From the NCBI GenBank assembly GCA_964502775.1, contig CAZCYE010000005.1, forward strand, positions 1 to 34,389: a DNA stretch of 34,389 bases, in the 5' to 3' direction. The notes below the pieces were generated by a model. That model worked only from the letters and a program-made list of their open reading frames with translations. It ran no database searches and had not been told where the DNA came from. This document shows, piece by piece, positions 28,551 through 34,389 of the stretch (the first letter of the stretch is position 1; each line of letters begins with the position of its first letter). Position numbers and translations under genes: made by a program. The stretch comes from CAZCYE01 sp964502775 (GTDB lineage Bacteria > Actinomycetota > Acidimicrobiia > IMCC26256 > PALSA-555).

Positions 28551-28915
28551 TCCAGGTCTCGCGCCGTCGCTTCGACGAGCTGGTCGCGGCCGCGCTCGAC
28601 GCCTTGCCCGAGGAGTTCGCGCGCGAGATGCACAACGTCGCGGTGGTCGTCGAGGACTGGCCGCGGGGGGAAGGAGCGGAGACACATGGTCGTCGACTCC
28701 TCGGGCTCTACGAGGGGGTGCCGCTCACGCGGCGTGGACCCCTCAGCTACTCCGGTGCGACACCGGATCGCATCACGATCTTCCGCGGGCCGTTGAGCGC
28801 GTCGGCGTACGACGAAGACGACCTCACCGCGCGCGTGCGGACGACGGTGTTCCACGAGGTGGGGCACTACTTCGGGTTGAGCGACGAGCGACTTGCCGAG
28901 CTGGGCTGGGCCTGA
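28547..28915 (+). CDS. Minimal zincin metallopeptidase (DUF1025/Zincin_1 type)
   Basis: The 122-aa protein has the short zincin layout: VIQVSRRRFDELVAAALDALPEEF at the start, NVAVVVEDWP, GLYEGVPLT, PDRITIFRGPL, and the zinc motif VFHEVGHYFGLSDERL (HExxH with downstream Asp/Glu). Family members are small cytosolic, putative metalloproteases, mostly uncharacterised. The start is taken as GTG 28547 because it overlaps a short upstream frame; GTG 28541 (VHVIQV) is an equally readable choice. The larger frame from 28325 runs across the non-coding region and was not used. Confidence 0.88.
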   Translation: MIQVSRRRFDELVAAALDALPEEFAREMHNVAVVVEDWPRGEGAETHGRRLLGLYEGVPLTRRGPLSYSGATPDRITIFRGPLSASAYDEDDLTARVRTTVFHEVGHYFGLSDERLAELGWA

Positions 28916-28947
28916 CGCTTACCTGACGTGACGGTTTGGGCGCCACC

Positions 28948-28953
28948 TACCAT
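28948..28953 (+). promoter_or_regulatory. -10 box of leaderless lactone-oxidase mRNA
   Basis: TACCAT ends 6 nt before GTG 28960. The ATG inside TACCATGG is out of frame. Confidence 0.65.
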
Positions 28954-28959
28954 GGCGCC

Positions 28960-30267
28960 GTGATCCGACGGCACGCCTGGCGAAACTGGAGCCGCAACCA
29001 GGTGTGCCGGCCCGCGGCGATCGAGTCGCCTCACACCCTGGCCCAGGTCGTGGATGCCGTTCGTCGTGCGCGAGGCGCGGGCCAGCGGGTGAAGGTGGTC
29101 GGGAGCGGCCACTCGTTCTCCGACATCGCCTGCACCGGCGGACGGATGATCTCGGTCGAGGGCTTGGCCGGCGTGCTGTCCGTGGACGCCGAGGCCGGCT
29201 CGGTCACCGTGGGCGCCGGTACCACCATCCGCCATCTCAACCGCGAGCTCGCCGGCCGTGGGCTCGCGCTCGAGAACCTCGGTGACATCGACCGCCAGAC
29301 CATCGCCGGCGCCATCGCCACCGCCACCCATGGGACCGGCGTGGCGTACGGGGGGCTGGCCACATTCGTGCAGGGACTCGAGCTCGTCACCGCGGACGGC
29401 GAGGTGCTGCGCTGCTCCGCCACCGAGGAGCCCGAGGTGTTCCACTGCGCCCGCGTTGGGCTCGGGGCGCTCGGTGTGGTCACGAAGGTGACGCTGCGGT
29501 GCGTGCCAGCCTTTGCCCTGCACCACGTGGAGCACGTCCGTCGACTCCCCGACCTGCTCAACGAGATCGACGAGCTGAGCGCGAGTCACGACCACTTCGA
29601 GTTCTACTGGCTGCCCCACACCGATACCTGCGCGACGATCGCGAACAACCGCACCGATGATCTCGCGCGCTCGCAGAAGGGCATCCAGCGGTGGCGGAGC
29701 GAGATCTTCTACCAGAACTACTTGTTCGGGACCATCGTGCGGGCCGGACGGGTGGTTCCCGCGCTCGTGCCGCGGATCGCCGGTCTCGTCGCCGGCACCG
29801 TGAAGGGTCGGGAGTACGTCGATCGGAGTGAGCGGGCGTTCATCACCGCGCGCATCCTGCGCTTCATGGAGATGGAGTACGCGCTGCCGCGCGACCGCGC
29901 CGCCGAGGCAGTGCTCGGGGTGCGCGAGCTCATCGATGCTGCGGGCTTGCGCGTGAACTTCCCCGTGGAGGTGCGCTTCGCGGCGGCCGACGACATCCCG
30001 CTCAGCATGGCCCAGGGCCGCGACACGTGCTACGTGGCGGTGCACATGGCACGCGGGGTTGGCTACGAGGCGTACTTCCGGGGCGTCGAGACGTTCATGG
30101 AGCGCCTGGGCGGCCGGCCGCACTGGGCCAAGGTGCACTACCAGCGGGCCGAGACGCTGGCTCCGCGCTACCCCGAGTGGGAGCGGTTCCGCTCCGTGCG
30201 CCAGAAGCTCGACCCCGAGGGCTCCTTCGCGAACGCGTACCTCGACCGGGTCCTCGGCCCGGCGTAG
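28960..30267 (+). CDS. FAD-linked sugar-1,4-lactone oxidase (ALO/GulLO family)
   Basis: The 435-aa flavoenzyme has an N-terminal PCMH-type FAD-binding domain (about 15-180): VKVVGSGHSFSDIA, where H51 is in the position that covalently binds FAD in this family, then GTTIRHLNREL, DIDRQTIAGAIATATHGTG and LGALGVVTKVTL. The C-terminal ALO domain ends with GGRPHWAKVHY, the HWAK signature, and RFRSVRQKLDPEGSFANAYL. Such enzymes oxidise L-gulono-, L-galactono- or D-arabinono-1,4-lactone; the exact substrate is unclear. GTG 28960 (VIRRHAWRNWS) is fixed by TACCAT 6 nt upstream. Confidence 0.92.
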   Translation: MIRRHAWRNWSRNQVCRPAAIESPHTLAQVVDAVRRARGAGQRVKVVGSGHSFSDIACTGGRMISVEGLAGVLSVDAEAGSVTVGAGTTIRHLNRELAGRGLALENLGDIDRQTIAGAIATATHGTGVAYGGLATFVQGLELVTADGEVLRCSATEEPEVFHCARVGLGALGVVTKVTLRCVPAFALHHVEHVRRLPDLLNEIDELSASHDHFEFYWLPHTDTCATIANNRTDDLARSQKGIQRWRSEIFYQNYLFGTIVRAGRVVPALVPRIAGLVAGTVKGREYVDRSERAFITARILRFMEMEYALPRDRAAEAVLGVRELIDAAGLRVNFPVEVRFAAADDIPLSMAQGRDTCYVAVHMARGVGYEAYFRGVETFMERLGGRPHWAKVHYQRAETLAPRYPEWERFRSVRQKLDPEGSFANAYLDRVLGPA

Positions 30268-30270
30268 TCT
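30265..30270 (+). promoter_or_regulatory. -10 box overlapping the lactone-oxidase stop codon
   Basis: TAGTCT: its first three bases are the TAG stop of the oxidase gene. It ends 6 nt before GTG 30277. Confidence 0.55.
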
Positions 30271-30276
30271 GCCCCC

Positions 30277-30954
30277 GTGCCCTACCCATCGCACCTGATC
30301 AACGAGGGCGAGACCGTCGCGCTCGACCTTCGGCCTCACTGGTGGTACTTCTCGAAGCACATCTTCACGGGCATCCCGCTGCTGGCCGCCCTGATCGCCA
30401 CCAGCAGTATCAAGAACGACGACCTCGAGAGCGTGCTGTTCACCATGTTCGTGGTCGTCGCGGTGGTCTGGGCCACGTGGCTCCTCTACAAGTTCCTCGA
30501 GTGGACGCGTACGTACTTCCTGGTCACGAGCGACCGGGTGGTGTTCCGGTCGGGCCTGCTGTCGCGGCGCGGCGTCGAGATCCCCTTGGAGCGGGTCAAC
30601 AACATCAACTTCCACCAGACGCTTTGGGAGCGCATCATCGGGGCGGGCAATCTCGACATCCAGTCGGCTGGCGAGGAGGGAACCTCGTACTTCGAGGACG
30701 TTCGGCACCCCGATGGCGTGCAGCAGGAGATCTACCGCCAGATGGAGGCCAACAACCTCCGGGGTACGGGCGCCGGTGCGATCGGCGCGGCCGTGGCCGA
30801 CGCGCTCGGCCGCTCCGACACCAACCCGTCGCGCGGCGGTGCCGGTGAGGATGTTGCCGCCAAGGTCGAGCAGCTGGCGAAGCTGCGCGACGAGGGCCAC
30901 ATCACTGCCAAGGAATTCGAGCAGCGCAAGGCGCGCCTCCTCGATCGTCTCTAG
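30277..30954 (+). CDS. Membrane protein with bacterial PH (bPH2) domain and C-terminal SHOCT
   Basis: The 225-aa protein has two transmembrane helices (about 30-45 and 53-72). A bPH2 domain follows: YFLVTSDRVVFRSGLLSRRGVEIPLERVNNINFHQTLWERIIGAGNLDIQSAGEEG, the YdbS-like wording. After a Gly/Ala linker comes a SHOCT helix pair (about 192-224), VEQLAKLRDEGHITAKEFEQRKARLL. SHOCT motifs mediate oligomerisation or target proteins. Role in membrane or envelope stress is typical of the class but unproven. Start fixed by a -10 box that overlaps the preceding stop codon. Confidence 0.9.
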   Translation: MPYPSHLINEGETVALDLRPHWWYFSKHIFTGIPLLAALIATSSIKNDDLESVLFTMFVVVAVVWATWLLYKFLEWTRTYFLVTSDRVVFRSGLLSRRGVEIPLERVNNINFHQTLWERIIGAGNLDIQSAGEEGTSYFEDVRHPDGVQQEIYRQMEANNLRGTGAGAIGAAVADALGRSDTNPSRGGAGEDVAAKVEQLAKLRDEGHITAKEFEQRKARLLDRL

Positions 30955-30983
30955 GCGCGCGCCGCGGACGTACCGCGGCCATC

Positions 30984-30989
30984 TAGGCT
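30984..30989 (+). promoter_or_regulatory. -10 box of leaderless DUF6159-type mRNA
   Basis: TAGGCT ends 7 nt before ATG 30997. Confidence 0.6.
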
Positions 30990-30996
30990 CGGCGCC

Positions 30997-31839
30997 ATGG
31001 AGCGCATTCGCAACTCGTGGGCCCTCGGCAAGGTGTCGTGGTCGATCCTTCGATCCGACCGAACGCTGGCAGTCTTTCCCCTGCTCTCGGTGTTCGCCAC
31101 CCTGGGCGTGTTCGGCCTGTTCGCCGGGCTCGTGGCCCTCACCGGCCTCCAGGACGGCGCCGGCAACGACGGGCTCGAGCCCATCGGCTGGGTCTTCGTC
31201 GGCTGCGCGTACTTCGCGCTCGCGTTCGTCGCCACGTTCTTCACCGCCGCGCTCGTCCACGGTGCCAACGAGCGCCTCGAGGGCCGCGGAGCGACGCTCG
31301 GCGAGTGCCTCGGGTCGGCGCGGTCGAAGCTGCACCGGCTCCTCCCGTGGGCGATCGTGCAGGCCACCGTGTCGGTGATCATCCGGACGGTCGAGGAGCG
31401 CTTCGGCATCGTCGGCCAGATCATGGCGGGCCTGCTCGGGGCCGCGTGGGGCGTCGTCACCTTCCTCACCATCCCCGTGATCATGCTGGAGGATCTCGGC
31501 CCGATCGCGGCCTTGAAGCGCTCGGGTGCCCTGCTCTCGCGCACGTGGGGCGAGAACATCGCGGCGCAGTTCGGCTTCGGTCTGCTCGCGTTGGTGGCGA
31601 GCCTCCCGGGGATGCTGCTGATCGGCCTGGGTGTGGGCTCGGGGAGCCTCGTGGTGGCCGTGGCCCTCGGCATCGTGGGGGGAGCGTGGATCGTGGTGGT
31701 GTCGCTCGCGGTTGCCGCGATGACCGGCATCTACCAGACCGCCCTGTACCGCTTCGCCGTGGACGACAAGGCACCGGCTGCGTTCGCCGGGTCGGACCTC
31801 GACCACGCGTTCGGTCCGCGCCGCGGGCGTCTCGCCTAG
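30997..31839 (+). CDS. DUF6159-type polytopic membrane protein
   Basis: The 280-aa protein has about six hydrophobic segments. It starts MERIRNSWALGKVSWSILRSDRTLAVFPLLS, with VFVGCAYFALAFVATFFTAALVHGA, ERFGIVGQIMAGLLGAAWGVVTFLTIPVIMLEDLGPIAALKRSGALLSRTWGENI and a terminal YRFAVDDKAPAAF. This matches the uncharacterised DUF6159 group, distantly like the YciC/glycerophosphodiester-phosphodiesterase membrane domain. No catalytic residues are obvious. ATG 30997 follows TAGGCT by 7 nt. Confidence 0.75.
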   Translation: MERIRNSWALGKVSWSILRSDRTLAVFPLLSVFATLGVFGLFAGLVALTGLQDGAGNDGLEPIGWVFVGCAYFALAFVATFFTAALVHGANERLEGRGATLGECLGSARSKLHRLLPWAIVQATVSVIIRTVEERFGIVGQIMAGLLGAAWGVVTFLTIPVIMLEDLGPIAALKRSGALLSRTWGENIAAQFGFGLLALVASLPGMLLIGLGVGSGSLVVAVALGIVGGAWIVVVSLAVAAMTGIYQTALYRFAVDDKAPAAFAGSDLDHAFGPRRGRLA

Positions 31840-31845
31840 CGCACT

Positions 31846-31927
31846 GGTGAGCCAGCGACACTGAGGTAGCGGATCGCTCGGCGAGTCGACTCGAAGCGGT
31901 CCGACACGCGCGGCACCTCGGCTCACC
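31846..31927. repeat. 82-bp two-step inverted repeat with central palindrome
   Basis: GGTGAGCC (31846-31853) pairs with 31920-31927 and, inside it, GAGGT (31863-31867) with ACCTC (31915-31919). The middle contains the 12-bp palindrome CGAGTCGACTCG (31882-31893). It fills the gap between the DUF6159 gene and the PAC2 promoter. It may be a terminator, an operator or the remains of a small palindromic element. Confidence 0.6.
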
Positions 31928-31969
31928 GCGGTGGTGGATCCGACACGATCACATCCCGACGACCCTCGT

Positions 31970-31975
31970 TAGCAT
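31970..31975 (+). promoter_or_regulatory. -10 box of leaderless PAC2 mRNA
   Basis: TAGCAT ends 7 nt before GTG 31983. The in-frame ATG at 31974 overlaps the box and is an unlikely start. Confidence 0.6.
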
Positions 31976-31982
31976 GGGCGCG

Positions 31983-32801
31983 GTGCTCGAGGTGGAGGTG
32001 CTTCCGCAGCTGCGTCAGCCCGTGCTGGTGGTGGCATGCACGGGTTGGGTCGACGCCGGCGAGGCGGGTGAGCAGGCGGCCGCGCTCGTGAAGGAGCAAC
32101 TTGACGGCGCGCGGGTGTTCGCGCGCTACGACCTGTCCGAGCACGTGGATCTCGGCCAGACGCGGCCGATGGTGGGTCTGGTGGACGGTGTGACCCGCCA
32201 GATCACATGGCCGTCGCTGAGCTTCGTGGCCGGCCAGGCCGGACGTGACGTGGTGTGCTGCACCGGACCGGAGCCCGCGTTGCGCTGGCCGAGCGTGGTG
32301 CGCGAGATCGGCGACCTCGTGGCCGACTTGGGTGTGGAGATGGCCGTGAGCCTGGCCGGGTTCCCGGCCGTCGCGTCCCACCGGCGGCCGTTCGGCGTGA
32401 CCACCACCGCGACGAACCACGCGCTGGCCCAAGAGATCGGCGCGGTCCAGATCGACTACCGCGGGCCCATCGGGTTCCCGACCGTGCTGCTCCATGGGCT
32501 CGGTACGCGCGGCATCCCGGGCGTGGGACTGTGGGCCCAGGTGCCGCACTACGTGGCCGGTACCGCATCCCCCTCGGCGGTGCAGGCGCTCCTGCGGCGC
32601 TTGGGGGAGGTGGCGAAGGTCGGCCTCGATCTGGGCTCGGTGGATGCCGAGGTGGACGGCTACCTGGCCAAGGTGGAGGAGGGCCTGTCCGAGCGGCCCG
32701 ACGTGGCGGAGCTGGTGAAGGCGATCGAGGCCCAGGCCGGCGAGGAGGTCTCGGGCGACGAGCTCGCCGCCGAGATCGAGCGCTTCCTGCGCGAGCAGTA
32801 G
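31983..32801 (+). CDS. PAC2-family protein
   Basis: The 272-aa protein matches the PAC2 (proteasome assembly chaperone 2-like) family of actinobacteria and archaea. VLVVACTGWVDAGEAGEQAAALV is the conserved N-terminal GWxDAGxxA motif. FARYDLSEHVDLGQTRPMV, DVVCCTGPEPALRWPSVVREI and a GLWAQVPHYVAGTASPSAVQALL segment follow, with an acidic helical C-terminus. In actinobacteria this family is linked to the proteasome era genes but its activity is unknown. No proteasome genes are in the window. Start fixed by TAGCAT. Confidence 0.88.
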   Translation: MLEVEVLPQLRQPVLVVACTGWVDAGEAGEQAAALVKEQLDGARVFARYDLSEHVDLGQTRPMVGLVDGVTRQITWPSLSFVAGQAGRDVVCCTGPEPALRWPSVVREIGDLVADLGVEMAVSLAGFPAVASHRRPFGVTTTATNHALAQEIGAVQIDYRGPIGFPTVLLHGLGTRGIPGVGLWAQVPHYVAGTASPSAVQALLRRLGEVAKVGLDLGSVDAEVDGYLAKVEEGLSERPDVAELVKAIEAQAGEEVSGDELAAEIERFLREQ

Positions 32802-32821
32802 CAGACGGTCCCGGCGCACGC

Positions 32822-33190
32822 GTGCGAGCACTCCTCGACTTCCACCGCGCGTGGGGCTACGTCGCGATCGCCGCCAACGGCGCCGTGGGGGTGGCCGCGC
32901 TCGTGGTGTGGCACTTCGAGTGGGGCCGAGGCCGTTGGCTGTGGGTCGTGACCGCGGCGGCCGAGGCCGCGATGATGCTCCAGGTGCTCGTGGGCGTGGT
33001 GCTCGTCGCGAGCAAGGAGTACACGACGCCGAAGTTCCACATGTTCTACGGGTTCCTGGCGTTCCTGACGGTCGGGCTCGCCTACCAGTTCCGCCATCAG
33101 ATGCGCGGCCGCCGCGAGATGCTGTACGGCCTGGTGGGACTGTTCCTCATGGGTCTGGGCATCCGGGCCGTGTTCCAGGCGACCACGTGA
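32822..33190 (+). CDS. Small four-helix membrane protein
   Basis: The 122-aa protein begins VRALLDFHRAWGYVAIAANG and has about four transmembrane helices (12-30, 38-62, 70-88, 97-114). Conserved-looking polar residues inside the membrane region include His8 and the KFHMFYGF and YQFRHQM segments, which resemble haem-binding or quinone-type helices, but no clear family is recognised. GTG 32822 is the first usable start after the PAC2 stop. Its TGA overlaps the ddl start (GTGA), so it is translationally coupled to ddl. Confidence 0.7.
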   Translation: MRALLDFHRAWGYVAIAANGAVGVAALVVWHFEWGRGRWLWVVTAAAEAAMMLQVLVGVVLVASKEYTTPKFHMFYGFLAFLTVGLAYQFRHQMRGRREMLYGLVGLFLMGLGIRAVFQATT

Positions 33191-34332
33191 GCACCCGCCG
33201 GCTCCGCGTGTTGCTCCTGTTCGGCGGCCGCTCGGCCGAGCACGACGTGTCGCGGGTGAGCGCCGCCGAGGTCGCCCGCGCCCTCGATCCCGCGCGCTAC
33301 GAGGTGATCCCGGTCGCGATCACCACCGAGGGACGCTGGTTGCTCGCGGGCGAGGCGCGCGCGGCGCTCGACGCCGCGGCCGCCGGGCGCGCGTCGCCGC
33401 TCGAGGCGTTCCGGGTCGAGGGCGTGCCGGTGGCCCAGATTCCCGATCCCGGACAACCCACGCTCGCCCGGCTCGACCTGGGCTCGGGTTCCGCGGCCGA
33501 GGCGACGGATCTGCCCGGCCCGGTGGACGTGGTGCTGCCGCTGCTGCACGGACCGTACGGCGAGGACGGCACCGTGCAGGGACTGCTGGAGCTCGCCGGC
33601 CTGCCGTACGTGGGTGCAGGCGTCGTGGGCTCGGCCGTGGCGATGGACAAGGTGATGATGAAGGGGGCGTTCGCCGCGGCCGGGCTCCCCACCGCCCGCT
33701 GGCTTGCCTGGCGTGACGGCCATGACGTCGACGAGCTCGGTGAGCGGGTGGAGTCCGAGCTCGGCTACCCGTGCTTCGTGAAGCCGGCGAACCTCGGTTC
33801 CTCGGTGGGGGTGTCCAAGGCCCTCGACCGTGCCGGCCTGCTCGACGCCATCCGAAGCGCGAGCGCGTTCGACGAATGGGTGATCGTGGAGGAGGCCATC
33901 ACCGGCCGGGAGATCGAGGTGGGGGTGCTGGGCGACGACCCGCCCGAGACGTCCGTGCCGGGCGAGGTGATCCCGGGCGACGACTTCTACTCCTACGCCG
34001 ACAAGTACGAGCGGGGCGAGGCCCAGGTCGTGGTGCCCGCGGCGATCTCGGCCGAGGAGGAGGCCAGCGTGCGCGACCTCGCCCGCCGGGCGTTCGAGGC
34101 CTGCCGGTGCGAGGCCATGGCGCGGGTCGACTTCTTCCTCGCACCGGACCGTGGGTTCCTCGTGAGCGAGCTGAACACGATCCCGGGCTTCACACCGATC
34201 TCGATGTATCCGCGACTGTGGGCCGAGACCGGCGTGGGCTACTCGGAGCTCCTCGACCGGCTGATCACGCTCGCGCTCGAACGCCACGAACGGCGACGCC
34301 GGCGCGTCGGGCGGCAGCGGGATCTTGGGTGA
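33187..34332 (+). CDS. ddl: D-alanine--D-alanine ligase (DdlA type)
   Basis: The 381-aa ATP-grasp enzyme joins two D-alanines for peptidoglycan. LLFGGRSAEHDVSRVSA is the N-terminal signature with the substrate-binding Glu; LLHGPYGEDGTVQGLLEL, DKVMMKGAFAAAGLPT, CFVKPANLGSSVGVSK (ATP lysine and serine loop), YSYADKY (omega loop Tyr) and FLVSELNTIPGFTPISMYP (Mg2+ site) follow in order. Length fits the longer DdlA class. The start GTG 33187 overlaps the preceding stop. In mycobacteria ddl sits beside gpsA; here they are about 31 kb apart. The 57 nt after the stop contain no complete gene. Confidence 0.97.
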   Translation: MSTRRLRVLLLFGGRSAEHDVSRVSAAEVARALDPARYEVIPVAITTEGRWLLAGEARAALDAAAAGRASPLEAFRVEGVPVAQIPDPGQPTLARLDLGSGSAAEATDLPGPVDVVLPLLHGPYGEDGTVQGLLELAGLPYVGAGVVGSAVAMDKVMMKGAFAAAGLPTARWLAWRDGHDVDELGERVESELGYPCFVKPANLGSSVGVSKALDRAGLLDAIRSASAFDEWVIVEEAITGREIEVGVLGDDPPETSVPGEVIPGDDFYSYADKYERGEAQVVVPAAISAEEEASVRDLARRAFEACRCEAMARVDFFLAPDRGFLVSELNTIPGFTPISMYPRLWAETGVGYSELLDRLITLALERHERRRRRVGRQRDLG

Positions 34333-34389
34333 GCCCGAAGCATCGGCGAGCGAGCGGCGCGACGGGCGACGAAATGGGCTCTGGCTAGA

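Noticed and set aside
28867..31926. Very long minus-strand open frame (over 1000 codons) opposite the oxidase, PH and DUF6159 genes
   Set aside because: It is antisense to three well-supported genes and its product is a His/Arg/Glu-rich low-complexity string typical of high-GC shadow frames.
34331..34381. Inverted GAGCCC/GGGCTC after ddl as terminator
   Set aside because: Six-base arms separated by about 40 nt with no stable inner stem; not convincing, and the window ends here.

Overview
This window looks like chromosome from a high-GC actinobacterium, most probably in or near the Acidimicrobiia. The reasons are strong G/C third positions throughout, a HU/histone-like Lys-Arg tail followed by the cofactor F420 gene cofC and gpsA (the hupB-cofC-gpsA neighbourhood known from mycobacteria), a DevR/DosR-type regulator, a CtpE-type P-ATPase, DdlA, and many GTG starts. 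A run of 100 Ns (27512-27611) shows it is a draft or metagenome scaffold. Taxonomy is inference; no rRNA or tRNA was found.

Layout. 1-6.1 kb: end of hupB, cofC, gpsA, a GH38 alpha-mannosidase facing away from an RpiB-like protein with altered active-site residues, and rnhB. 6.1-7.3 kb: a stand-alone Nfu-N-like protein, a DUF3054 membrane protein and a small hypothetical. 7.4-14.8 kb: a metal-ion block with a tandem MgtE/SLC41-type transporter, a doubled PhoU-TrkA_C protein and a CtpE-like P-ATPase on +, then VIT and CorA on - with an orphan DevR-like regulator upstream. 14.9-18.5 kb: secreted TAP-type hydrolase, SCP2 protein, AMIN-like lipoprotein, CxxC protein, PAP2 phosphatase. 18.6-25.3 kb: Fe-S PD-(D/E)XK nuclease, Asp/Asn-hydroxylase-like protein, MenJ-like reductase, apt, secreted protein, xth, purK. 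25.3-27.4 kb: three secreted or membrane proteins of unknown function. 27.6-34.3 kb: thermonuclease, a candidate structured RNA, zincin, sugar-lactone oxidase, bPH2-SHOCT protein, DUF6159, PAC2, small membrane protein, ddl.

Two signals stand out. First, 28165-28455 on the minus strand has no credible gene, contains about nine hairpins, is preceded by a canonical promoter (TTGACC, 17-bp spacer, TACGTT) and ends in a three-way-junction-like fold; I could not assign it to a known RNA family. Second, 17 to 18 of 38 genes have a TANNNT -10 box ending 6-8 nt before the start codon and no Shine-Dalgarno in that gap, so leaderless mRNA appears to be the main expression mode. Several of these promoters also carry short tandem direct repeats just upstream (9-bp x4, 13-bp x3, 11-bp x5, 14-bp x4), which may be operator arrays.

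How the genes work together: most are housekeeping (purine salvage and synthesis, lipid precursor, D-Ala-D-Ala, DNA/RNA repair, quinone and F420 metabolism). The metal block is the clearest functional group: Mg2+/Ca2+/Fe2+/Mn2+ transport with a soluble PhoU-TrkA_C protein likely to gate the transporter. All functional calls rest on motif recognition by eye; no database search was run.
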